Assembly (NCBI GenBank): GCA_964614535.1
Contig: CAZTOZ010000052.1
Coordinates: forward strand, 1-16,264
Direction: 5' to 3'
Length of the DNA stretch: 16,264 nucleotides
DNA from: JALSHZ01 sp964614535
GTDB lineage: Bacteria; Pseudomonadota; Gammaproteobacteria; UWMA-0217
The first letter of the stretch is position 1. Each line of letters begins with the position of its first letter. Below the pieces are notes generated by a model. The model was not told where the DNA came from and searched no databases. It was given only the letters and a program-made list of their open reading frames with translations. This document shows positions 8,510-15,445 of this stretch, one piece after another. Both the position numbers and the translations under genes were made by a program.

Positions 8510-9379
8510 ATGACCGCCGGGACGTTGCCGAAGACGATCTGGATCTATTGGGCGCAGGGCGAGGCGGCGGCGCCGTATCTGGTGCAGCGCTGCATCGAGT
8601 CGTGGCGGCGCGACAACCCCGGCTGGGCGTTGCGCCTGCTCGACGATGGCGTCTGGGAGACGCTGCCCGCTCTGGAGTGGCTGCGATCGAGGAACGACAT
8701 CGGATTGCAGCACCGCGCCGACCTGTTGCGGCTGGAATTGCTCGCCACCCACGGCGGTGTCTGGGCCGATGCGACGCTGTTCTGCAACCGCCCGCTCGAC
8801 GACTGGCTGGCCGCCTGGCTCGACGACGATTTCTTCGCCTTTGCCAGCATCAAGCGCGACCGGCGGATCAACAACTGGTTTCTGGCCGGCGGCCCCGACA
8901 GCCGGTTGTTGAAGGCCTGGCACGCGGCGGTGGTCGCCTTCTGGCGGCAGCATCGCTTCCCGCCCCAGGGCTACTGGCGCCGGCAGTTGACGCGCAAGCT
9001 GCTGAGCCTGCGCAAGCGTGGCCTGGTCACCAATGGGGTGTGGTTCAGCGATTTTCTGCTGCGTCGGGCACGGGCCTGCCCCTATCCGGTCAATATGTAT
9101 CTGTTCGACAAGGTGGTGGACGATGATCCCGGGCTGGCGCGTCTGTGGCGGCATCGGCGCCATCACAGCGACCGCGACTGTGAGTATCTGCAACATCCGC
9201 TCGGCATCCACCAACCGGTGACGGCGGCATCGAAAGCCTTTCTCGAGCGGGGCGCCGCGCCGGTCTACAAGCTCAACTGGCGGCAGGACCGGGGCGAGGC
9301 GTTGCCGGGGTCCAATTTCGAATATCTGCTGCGTCTCAAGGGGGGGATTCGGGCATCGGCTGGGGGAGGCGCGGTGTGA
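8510..9379 (+). CDS. Capsular polysaccharide synthesis-type glycosyltransferase
   Basis: A 289-residue cytoplasmic glycosyltransferase resembling the Caps_synth/Gly_transf_sug group (GT32-like). The N-terminus has LPKTIWIYWAQG (6-17), the typical opening strand for this group, and the nucleotide-sugar/metal region is HRADLLRLELLATHGGVWAD (68-87), continuing A-T, the family's variant of a DxD motif. It probably transfers a sugar in surface polysaccharide assembly; donor and acceptor cannot be read from the sequence. The ATG at 8510 follows CAGGAG by nine bases; an in-frame ATG at 8444 precedes the promoter-like motif and is less likely. It is divergent from the ligase-type gene and converges on the formate dehydrogenase operon. 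Confidence 0.83.
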   Translation: MTAGTLPKTIWIYWAQGEAAAPYLVQRCIESWRRDNPGWALRLLDDGVWETLPALEWLRSRNDIGLQHRADLLRLELLATHGGVWADATLFCNRPLDDWLAAWLDDDFFAFASIKRDRRINNWFLAGGPDSRLLKAWHAAVVAFWRQHRFPPQGYWRRQLTRKLLSLRKRGLVTNGVWFSDFLLRRARACPYPVNMYLFDKVVDDDPGLARLWRHRRHHSDRDCEYLQHPLGIHQPVTAASKAFLERGAAPVYKLNWRQDRGEALPGSNFEYLLRLKGGIRASAGGGAV

Positions 9380-9415
9380 CCTCGGCGCAAGTGGCATTTT
9401 TCCCCGCCGAAGGGG

Positions 9416-9434
9416 GGGGCAATGAGGATGCCCC
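9416..9434. terminator. Weak hairpin between convergent glycosyltransferase and fdsA genes
   Basis: GGGGCA and TGCCCC form a perfect 6-bp stem around a 7-base loop, in the 105-base gap between the two converging stops. No T-run follows on either strand, so its terminator role is uncertain. Confidence 0.3.
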
Positions 9435-9484
9435 GCCCGTCGCACGATGGGGGCTGCCACGATATCGCCGTGCTGGATGTTTTT

Positions 9485-12190
9485 TCAGGTGTTGCTGAGT
9501 CTGGCGCCGCAGAACTTGTATTCCGGGATCTTGCCGTCCGGGTCGAGGGCTTCGTTGGTGAGGAGGTTGGCGGCTGCCTCGCGGTAGCAGAAAGGGAGGA
9601 AGACCTGGTTGCGTTGCAGCCGCTGGTCGGCGGCGACGACGATTCGCACCGCGCCCCGGCGGGTGGATAGGGTGGCGGTGTCGCCGTCGTCCAGCCCCAG
9701 GCCGGTGAGGGTGTCGGGGTGCAATGCGGCCACTGCTTCCGGTTCCAGCGCATCGAGAACGCCGGCGCGGCGGGTCATGGCGCCGGTGTGCCAGTGTTCC
9801 AGCAGGCGGCCGGTGATCAGCACCAGCGGGTAGTCGTCGTCCGGCAGCTCGTCGGCGCTGCGCAGCGGCACCGCGCGCAACCGGCCGCGACCGCCGTCGA
9901 TGGGAAAGCGGTCGGTGAAGATCACCGGCTGGCCGGGGTCGTCGGTGCCGCGGCAGGGGTGGGTGATGGCCTGTTCCCGCGTCAGCCGCGGCCAGCTGAT
10001 GCCGGCGATGCTGGGCATGGCCCGGCGCATCTCCTCGAACACCTCGGCCGGGCCGTCGTATTGCCACGCCAGCCCCATGCGCCGCGCCAGTTCGATGATG
10101 AGATCGAGGTCGGCTCGCGCGTCGCCGGGGGGCGGCACGGCCGGGCGTGCAAGCTGCACGGTGCGGTCGGTGTTGGTGAAGCTGCCGCTTTTTTCGGCCA
10201 GTGCCGTGGCCGGGAGGACGACATCGGCGAAGGCGGCGGTTTCGGTGAGAAAGATGTCCTGCACCACCAGGTGGTCGAGTCGTGACAACGCCCGCCGGGT
10301 GTGGTGGAGATTGGGATCGGACATGGCGGGGTTCTCGCCCATGACGTACAGGCCGCGGATCAGGCCGGCGTCGGCGGCGCGGATGATCTCGACGACGGTC
10401 AATCCCGGTTCGGGGTCGAGCCGGGCGTTCCACAGCGTTTCGAAGCGTTGCCGGGCCGCGTCGTCGTCCACCCGCTGATAGTCGGGAAAGACCATCGGGA
10501 TCAGGCCGGCATCCGACGCGCCCTGGACGTTGTTCTGTCCGCGCAGCGGGTGCAGGCCGGTGCCGGGGCGGCCGATCTGCCCGGTGATCAACGCCAGGTC
10601 GATCAGGCAGCGGGCGTTGTCGGTGCCGTGGACGTGCTGGGAGACACCCATGCCCCAGAAGATCATCGCCCGCTGGGCGCCGCCGTAGGCGCGGGCCACC
10701 TCGCGCAGTGTCGCGGCGGGGATGCCGCAGATCGGCGCCATTTTCTCGGGGCTGTAGTCGCGCAGATGGTGGCGAAGCCGCTCGAAGCCGTCGGTGCGCC
10801 GGGCGATGAAGTCGTGGTCGATGAGCTCTTCCTCGACGATGACGTGCATCAGCGCATTGAGCATCGCCACGTCGGTGTCGGGACGGAACTGCAGAAAGCG
10901 CCAGGCGTGGCGGGCCAGCGCGTGCCGGCGCGGATCCATGACGATCAGCCGGGTGCCGTTGCGGGCCGCCTGTTTGATGAAGGTGGCGGCCACCGGGTGG
11001 TTTTCGGTGGTGTTGGAGCCGATGACGATGACGACGTCGGCCAGCGCCACGTCGGTGACCGGGTTGGAGACCGCGCCGGAACCGATCATCTCCAGCAATG
11101 CGGCCACCGACGAGGCGTGACAGAGGCGGGTACAGTGATCGACGTTGTTGCTGCCGAAACCGCAGCGCACCAGTTTCTGGAAGAGATAGGCCTCCTCGTT
11201 GCTGCCCTTGGCCGAGCCGAAGCCGGCCAGCGCGCGGGGTCCATGGTGGTCGCGTATCCGGCGCAGGCCGCTGGCGGCGAGATCCAGCGCCTCGTCCCAG
11301 CCGGCTTCGCGAAACCAGTCGCGTGGATCGCCTTCGCCCAGCGCCAGTGACTTGGGGGCGTCGGCACGGCGGATCAGTGGCCGGGTGAGCCGTTCATGAT
11401 GGTGGGCGTAGTCGAAGCCGAAGCGCCCCTTGACGCAGAGCCTGCCGTGGTTGGCCGGCCCGTCGCGGCCGCTGACCGCGACGATGCGCTCGTCGCGGAC
11501 ATGGTAGTTCACCTGGCATCCGACGCCACAGTAGGGACACAGCGACGGTACGATCTTATCGGCGCTCTGGCGTGCTTCGGCTGCCGCGGGCCGTAGCGCG
11601 GTGGTGGGGCAGGCGGCGATGCATTCACCGCAGGCCACGCAGGAGGATCGGCCCAGCGGATCGGCCAGGTCGAAGACGATGCGGGTGTCGTCCCCCCGCC
11701 GTGCGAGGCCGATGACGTCGTTGCCCTGCAACTCGTGGCAGGCACGCAGGCAACGACTGCACCGTATGCAGGCGCCGGGATCGAAGTGGATGGCCACATG
11801 GCTGGTGTCGGGCTCGCCGGGTTGGCGGGTGGGGTAGGGGGTGTCGACGACCTTCAGCACCTCACACCAGTGGGCCAGTTCGCCATCTGCTCGCGCCGGT
11901 GTGCCGCCGACGTCGGCCAGTAGCAGTTGCAGCACGCCGCGCTGTGCCTGCCGGGCCCGGGGATTGGCGCTGTGCACCACCATGCCGTCGGTGGGCTGGC
12001 GGGCGCAGGCTGCCGCCAACGTGCGTTCGCCTTCGATCTCCACCATGCAGGCACGACAGTTGCCGGCCACCGGCAAGCCTTCGTGCCAGCACAGATGGGG
12101 GATTTCGATGCCCGCGCGCAAGGCCGCCTGGAGGATCGATTCGCCCGGCCGCGCGTCGATGGAGCGGCCGTCGAGGATGAAGCGGGTCAT
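9485..12190 (-). CDS. fdsA: NAD+-dependent Mo/W formate dehydrogenase, catalytic alpha subunit
   Basis: A 901-residue cytoplasmic molybdo- or tungsto-enzyme subunit that oxidises formate to CO2, and in this class can run in reverse. Order of domains: an N-terminal [2Fe-2S] domain (C34, C45, C48, C62); two ferredoxin-type [4Fe-4S] motifs (C141/144/147/151 and C184/187/190/194); the molybdopterin oxidoreductase [4Fe-4S] motif C218-x2-C221-x3-C225 with C252; then the catalytic body. The active-site residue is cysteine, C357 in DHCTRLCHASSVAAL, rather than selenocysteine, and NNVQGASDAG and the C-terminal dinucleotide-binding domain are intact. No His-Cys3 cluster motif is seen between residues 85 and 140. 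The ATG at 12190 has a strong AGGAGGT six bases upstream and overlaps the preceding gene by four bases. Electrons pass to the fused FdsGB subunit and on to NAD+. Confidence 0.94.
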   Translation of the reverse strand: MTRFILDGRSIDARPGESILQAALRAGIEIPHLCWHEGLPVAGNCRACMVEIEGERTLAAACARQPTDGMVVHSANPRARQAQRGVLQLLLADVGGTPARADGELAHWCEVLKVVDTPYPTRQPGEPDTSHVAIHFDPGACIRCSRCLRACHELQGNDVIGLARRGDDTRIVFDLADPLGRSSCVACGECIAACPTTALRPAAAEARQSADKIVPSLCPYCGVGCQVNYHVRDERIVAVSGRDGPANHGRLCVKGRFGFDYAHHHERLTRPLIRRADAPKSLALGEGDPRDWFREAGWDEALDLAASGLRRIRDHHGPRALAGFGSAKGSNEEAYLFQKLVRCGFGSNNVDHCTRLCHASSVAALLEMIGSGAVSNPVTDVALADVVIVIGSNTTENHPVAATFIKQAARNGTRLIVMDPRRHALARHAWRFLQFRPDTDVAMLNALMHVIVEEELIDHDFIARRTDGFERLRHHLRDYSPEKMAPICGIPAATLREVARAYGGAQRAMIFWGMGVSQHVHGTDNARCLIDLALITGQIGRPGTGLHPLRGQNNVQGASDAGLIPMVFPDYQRVDDDAARQRFETLWNARLDPEPGLTVVEIIRAADAGLIRGLYVMGENPAMSDPNLHHTRRALSRLDHLVVQDIFLTETAAFADVVLPATALAEKSGSFTNTDRTVQLARPAVPPPGDARADLDLIIELARRMGLAWQYDGPAEVFEEMRRAMPSIAGISWPRLTREQAITHPCRGTDDPGQPVIFTDRFPIDGGRGRLRAVPLRSADELPDDDYPLVLITGRLLEHWHTGAMTRRAGVLDALEPEAVAALHPDTLTGLGLDDGDTATLSTRRGAVRIVVAADQRLQRNQVFLPFCYREAAANLLTNEALDPDGKIPEYKFCGARLSNT

Positions 12191-13839
12191 CGGGTTACCT
12201 CCTCGGGGAAATGGCGCAACAGACAGAGAAACGGGTTGGGCGCGGCCTGACCGAGCCCGCAGATGGAGGCGTCCTGCATCACCATGGCGAGCGCCTGGAG
12301 CTGGGCGACGTCGGGCCGTGGCTGGCGCAGCAGCCGCAGCGCCTGTACCGTGCCGCCACGGCACGGGGTGCATTGGCCGCAGGATTCCGCGGCGAAGAAT
12401 TGCAGCGCTTGGCACACCGCGGCTTTGACGTCGTCATGGTCGGACAGCACCATCACGGCCGCCGAGCCGATGAACGCGCCGTGGGGTTGGAGGGTGTCGA
12501 AATCGAGCGGCAGATCGGCCAGACTCGCCGGGAGCACCCCGCCGGCGGCGCCGCCGGGAAAGTAGGCGTGGAGCCGATGTCCCGCCGCCATGCCGCCACC
12601 GTATTCGTCGATCAGCTCCCGTAGCGTGATGCCTGCCGGCGCCCGATAGACGCCGGGCCGACGTACCCGGCCGCTCAGTGAGTAGTGCCGCAGCCCGCTA
12701 CGCCCGTGCCGGCCCGCGCCGCGGAAAAAGTCGGCGCCCCGTGCCGCGATCTCGGCAACGAAGTAGAGCGTTTCCAGGTTGTGGGTCAGCGTCGGGCGGC
12801 CGAACAGTCCGCGTGCCGCCACATAGGGTGGTCGCAGCCGGGGCATGCCGCGTTTGCCTTCGAGCGATTCGATCAATGCCGACTCTTCGCCACAGACATA
12901 GGCGCCGGCGCCCCGGCGCAGATGCAGTGCTGGCAGCGGACAGGGTGGATCGGCGCGTAGCGCGGCCAGTTCGCGGAGCAACAGGGCACGGCAACCGGCG
13001 TATTCATCGCGCAGATAGAAATAGACCGCCTCGGCCTCCACCGCCCAGGCCGCCAGCAACGCGCCTTCGATGCAGCGCTGCACCGCCGTCTCCAGCAGAT
13101 GGCGGTCCTTGAACGTTCCCGGTTCGCCTTCGTCGATGTTGACCACCAGGTAGCGTGGCGTGGGCTGCCGACGCACCGCATGCCACTTGCGTGCCGCCGG
13201 AAATCCGGCGCCACCCAGCCCGCGAAGCCCCGCCTGATCGAGACGTTCGAGCAGCGTCTCGGGCTGTTCCCGTTGCCGCCACCGTTGCAGCGTTGCGTAA
13301 GGGGTTTTCGGTGGTGTGGGAACCGGCTCCGGCGCGCTCGTGTCGCCGCGTCGTACCGCCGATTTTAGCGTCTCCACCGTGGCCCGGCCCAGTGGGTGCT
13401 GGCCCAGCACCGCCACCGGCGCATCGGCGCAACGCCCGACGCAGGGCACCCGCTCGATGCGCAACGAGTCTCCCAGTGCCTGGCGGGCGGCTTCCAGCAA
13501 CGCCCCGGACCCCGCCATCTGGCAGACCATGGAATCGCAGACCCGCAGCACGGTACGCCCGTCGGGCTGTGGCGTGATATGAAAATGGTGATAGAAGCTG
13601 GCCACCTCGAAAACCTGGGCCACCGAGAGCTGGAATTCCTCGGCCAGTGCCACCAACAGCGCCTCGGGGATGGCGTGGTGGGCATCGTTGATCCGGTGCA
13701 GAGCCTCGATCAACAGGTCGGGGCGTCGGGGCATCTCTCCGAGCAGGCCGGACAGTTCCGTGGCGGCCGCGGCATCGGGCCGCCGGCCGCGCGGAGGTCT
13801 TTTCCTTTTCATGGTGGTGAGTATAGCCGGTATGGTCAT
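12187..13839 (-). CDS. Formate dehydrogenase fused gamma-beta subunit (NuoE-NuoF fusion)
   Basis: A 550-residue diaphorase subunit linking the formate dehydrogenase to NAD+. Residues about 25-160 are the NuoE/FdsG domain with a thioredoxin-like [2Fe-2S] site (C101, C106, C133, C137). Residues about 180-550 are the NuoF/FdsB domain: the NADH-site glycines LRGLGGAGFPAARKW (205-219), the FMN segment NIDEGEPGTFKDRHLLE (234-250), GAYVCGEESALIESLEGKRG (312-331), and the [4Fe-4S] site C487, C490, C493 and C527. Fused versions are known (Fdh1B of Methylobacterium), whereas many proteobacteria have separate FdsG and FdsB. The ATG at 13839 has GGGAG upstream; a second ATG at 13812 is also plausible and would free the palindrome at 13828-13843 to act as an operator. 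It overlaps fdsA by ATGA. Confidence 0.93.
   Translation of the reverse strand: MTIPAILTTMKRKRPPRGRRPDAAAATELSGLLGEMPRRPDLLIEALHRINDAHHAIPEALLVALAEEFQLSVAQVFEVASFYHHFHITPQPDGRTVLRVCDSMVCQMAGSGALLEAARQALGDSLRIERVPCVGRCADAPVAVLGQHPLGRATVETLKSAVRRGDTSAPEPVPTPPKTPYATLQRWRQREQPETLLERLDQAGLRGLGGAGFPAARKWHAVRRQPTPRYLVVNIDEGEPGTFKDRHLLETAVQRCIEGALLAAWAVEAEAVYFYLRDEYAGCRALLLRELAALRADPPCPLPALHLRRGAGAYVCGEESALIESLEGKRGMPRLRPPYVAARGLFGRPTLTHNLETLYFVAEIAARGADFFRGAGRHGRSGLRHYSLSGRVRRPGVYRAPAGITLRELIDEYGGGMAAGHRLHAYFPGGAAGGVLPASLADLPLDFDTLQPHGAFIGSAAVMVLSDHDDVKAAVCQALQFFAAESCGQCTPCRGGTVQALRLLRQPRPDVAQLQALAMVMQDASICGLGQAAPNPFLCLLRHFPEEVTR
12197..12203 (-). promoter_or_regulatory. Strong Shine-Dalgarno of fdsA inside the fdsGB 3' end
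   Basis: The minus strand reads AGGAGGT six bases before the fdsA ATG, within the last codons of the fused beta-gamma gene. Together with the ATGA overlap, it fixes the fdsA start and suggests strong coupled translation. Confidence 0.85.
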
Positions 13840-13843
13840 ACCG
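13820..13843 (-). promoter_or_regulatory. Palindrome and -10-like motif at the formate dehydrogenase operon start
   Basis: CGGTATG-GT-CATACCG at 13828-13843 is a perfect 7+7 dyad. Just downstream on the minus strand is TATACT (13825-13820), 5 of 6 to a -10. The dyad contains the upstream candidate ATG (13839). If transcription starts near 13813 the downstream ATG (13812) would be nearly leaderless and the dyad would be an operator centred near -22. A second dyad with the same half-site lies at 13896-13918. Confidence 0.35.
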
Positions 13844-13895
13844 CTCCCATCGCGTTACACCACGTCCCGGTTGGCTACACTGGTAGGGTACATTG

Positions 13896-13918
13896 CCGGT
13901 ATTCGTAGGAGATACCGG
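13896..13918. promoter_or_regulatory. Inverted repeat CCGGTAT-N9-ATACCGG, possible operator
   Basis: A perfect 7-bp inverted repeat with a 9-base spacer, in the 157-base divergent region between the formate dehydrogenase operon and the SNase-like gene. The half-site is the same as in the dyad at 13828-13843, and the centres lie about 71 bases apart. A two-site regulator is possible; a hairpin in the nuclease leader is the alternative. Confidence 0.35.
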
Positions 13919-13996
13919 GCCATTTCTATTGGCCTGTCGCCGTGGCATCGGTTGCCGCCGCCATTGGCCGACGCCCGCCATGCCAAGGAGCAAGCC

Positions 13997-14365
13997 ATGT
14001 CCGCCAATGACGTCAGACGACTTACCGACGATGAGCTTTTCACCTACAAGGCCATCATCACCAAGGTGTATGACGGTGATACCGTCACCGCCGAAATCGA
14101 CCTCGGATTTCACACCTGGCTGAAAGGGGAGAAGCTGCGCCTCTATCGAATCAACGCGCCGGAGATCCGGGGCGCGGAGCGGCCCCAGGGGCTGGTCTCG
14201 CGCGACTGGCTGCGCGACAAATTGCTCGGCAGGGAGGTGCTGATCCACACCATCAAGGACAGAAAAGGAAAATACGGGCGCTATCTGGTCGAGATTTTTC
14301 TCGATGGCGAAAACATCAACGATGCGCTCGTCGACGCCGGCATGGCGGAATACAAGGACTACTGA
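13997..14365 (+). CDS. SNase-like (thermonuclease family) nuclease, apparently cytoplasmic
   Basis: A 122-residue protein that is essentially one staphylococcal-nuclease fold. Catalytic residues line up with the model enzyme: R48 and E56 in LRLYRINAPEIRG (R35 and E43 of the S. aureus enzyme) and R95 in KYGRYL (R87). The calcium-site region is YDGDTV (D26, D28), but the aspartate of the usual VDTPE motif is asparagine here (INAPE, N53). There is no signal peptide, unlike most secreted thermonucleases. The ATG at 13997 is six bases after AAGGAG; longer upstream frames are shadows. It sits between the formate dehydrogenase operon (divergent) and mobA (convergent). Activity on DNA or RNA is expected from the residues; the biological role is unknown. 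Confidence 0.88.
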   Translation: MSANDVRRLTDDELFTYKAIITKVYDGDTVTAEIDLGFHTWLKGEKLRLYRINAPEIRGAERPQGLVSRDWLRDKLLGREVLIHTIKDRKGKYGRYLVEIFLDGENINDALVDAGMAEYKDY

Positions 14366-14381
14366 CCTGCGCGTGGGGAAA

Positions 14382-14397
14382 GCCCGGCCCTGGGGGC
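14382..14397. terminator. Weak hairpin between converging nuclease and mobA genes
   Basis: GCCC and GGGC pair around an 8-base loop in the 50-base gap between the two stops. On the minus strand it is followed by TTTCCCC, so it may help to end the mobA transcript. The stem is short, and confidence is low. Confidence 0.25.
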
Positions 14398-14415
14398 AAC
14401 GAGCGTTCGGACAAT

Positions 14416-15003
14416 TCAGGATTCTTGCGTCATCGCCAGGTGGTCTTCCGGCGTGTTGAGGTTGGCGAAGGCGTCGGGGATGTCACTGAAATCGACCTGC
14501 GTCATCGGATGGCGTTCGTACCAGCGGCGGATTTTTCGCTCGCCCCGGGCCAGCCACGCCTCCAGGTCGGGCAAGAGCTCGCGCGACAGTAGTACGTGCA
14601 CCGGATGCAGCCGCGCGCCGTCATGGGCGACGGCGATCAGGGCGCCGCTCCGCCGTTGCGCCGCCCACAGGCGTGCAACGAAATCGGGGGGCAGCCGGGG
14701 CGCATCGCAGGGCGCGGTGACCAGCCAGTCATCCGTACAGTGTTGCAGCAGCGTCGCGAAACCGGCCAGTGGCCCCTGATAGCCGTCGAGTTCGTCCTCG
14801 ATGACCGGATGGCCGAATGCGCGATAGCGGTCGAGGTGGCGGTTGGCGCTGATCAGCAGGCGATCGACCTGAGGGGCCAGCGCATCGATGACCTGTGCCA
14901 CCAGTGGCTTGCCCTGAAACGTCACCAGCCCCTTGTCGATGCCACCCATTCGGCTACCCCGCCCGCCGGCCATGACACCGCCGGTGATTGTCGCTCTGTT
15001 CAT
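14416..15003 (-). CDS. mobA: Molybdenum cofactor guanylyltransferase
   Basis: A 195-residue cytoplasmic nucleotidyltransferase that joins GMP from GTP to Mo-molybdopterin, giving the (bis-)guanine dinucleotide cofactor used by DMSO-reductase-family enzymes such as the formate dehydrogenase alongside. The nucleotide-binding signature GGVMAGGRGSRMGGIDKGL spans residues 8-26 (K24), the magnesium site is APCDAP (D100), and the end has the conserved NLNTPED (181-187). Length matches E. coli MobA (194). The ATG at 15003 was chosen because the signature begins within the usual ten residues; an upstream in-frame ATG at 15048 would add 15 residues without family support. A G-rich stretch (AAGGGGGTGG) may serve as the ribosome site. 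Confidence 0.92.
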   Translation of the reverse strand: MNRATITGGVMAGGRGSRMGGIDKGLVTFQGKPLVAQVIDALAPQVDRLLISANRHLDRYRAFGHPVIEDELDGYQGPLAGFATLLQHCTDDWLVTAPCDAPRLPPDFVARLWAAQRRSGALIAVAHDGARLHPVHVLLSRELLPDLEAWLARGERKIRRWYERHPMTQVDFSDIPDAFANLNTPEDHLAMTQES

Positions 15004-15330
15004 GCTGCCACCCCCTTTCGGTCGATGGGTAGAGTGTAACGTGTCCACGGCCGGAAAGTAGCCTGGATGGCACTATTACCGGATCGACGAGAGAAAGATC
15101 AAAGCCTCATCGCCAATATCCCGAAAACGTATGATGTACGCATCCTGGCTGCTTGCCCTTTCCGGTCGGAAAAGCCGTCTCGCCGGATGAAGTTTCATAC
15201 CTTGATGCGGGGGTAACGAAATGGCAACGGAAAGCTTGATCCAGAGTACACCGAATCCTGGTGCTGATGATTGGGGCTGGTGGCGTCAGGTGTGAAGAGT
15301 CAAACCCGATAAGACGACATTGTCTGGCTG

Positions 15331-15339
15331 TGATATATT
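15331..15339 (+). promoter_or_regulatory. Possible extended -10 promoter upstream of the patatin-like gene
   Basis: TGATATATT (TG-n extension, TATATT 5 of 6), 106 bases before the patatin-like ATG and with no clear -35. The same 11-base string TGATATATTGC occurs at 8472-8482 before the glycosyltransferase. A start near 15346 would give a leader of about 100 bases containing the hairpin at 15401-15416. Confidence 0.35.
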
Positions 15340-15400
15340 GCATTGCGGCTCAGGAGCGTCCAAATACAACAATATTAATGTCTTCTAATATGCAGGGGTT

Positions 15401-15416
15401 GCAAAGACCTCTTTGC
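15401..15416 (+). repeat. Inverted repeat GCAAAG-ACCT-CTTTGC before the patatin-like gene
   Basis: Perfect 6-bp stem with a 4-base loop, 30 bases ahead of the patatin-like ATG. No T-run follows, so it is more likely an operator or leader hairpin than a terminator. Confidence 0.35.
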
Positions 15417-15445
15417 GTCAGTCTGTTATTTGGGTTCTGGTAGCC

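Larger units (their letters stand above)
15049..15445. other. AT-richer intergenic segment with no convincing gene
   Basis: About 400 bases between mobA and the patatin-like gene, where G+C falls to about 50% and below. I see only short open frames without family features. Structure noted: a dyad TTTCCG-GT-CGGAAA at 15159-15172, an extended -10-like TGATATATT at 15331-15339, and a hairpin at 15401-15416. The composition break at about 15,050 looks like the boundary of acquired DNA. No tRNA end, integrase or clear direct repeat was found. Confidence 0.6.

Noticed and set aside
9403..9416. CCCC/GGGG hairpin with an adjacent T-run near 9397-9402 as a terminator
   Set aside because: The T-run precedes the stem on the plus strand, and on the minus strand the stem is followed by A's, so neither direction fits an intrinsic terminator.
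8456..9460. 334-residue minus-strand frame opposite the glycosyltransferase
   Set aside because: It covers the intergenic region and a well-supported gene in antisense and shows no family motif.
10301..11350. 349-residue plus-strand frame opposite fdsA
   Set aside because: Antisense shadow of the strongly conserved formate dehydrogenase catalytic subunit.
15107..15343. 78-residue minus-strand frame in the AT-richer gap
   Set aside because: No family likeness, no ribosome site, and other frames are open over the same stretch; more likely noncoding or a degraded repeat.
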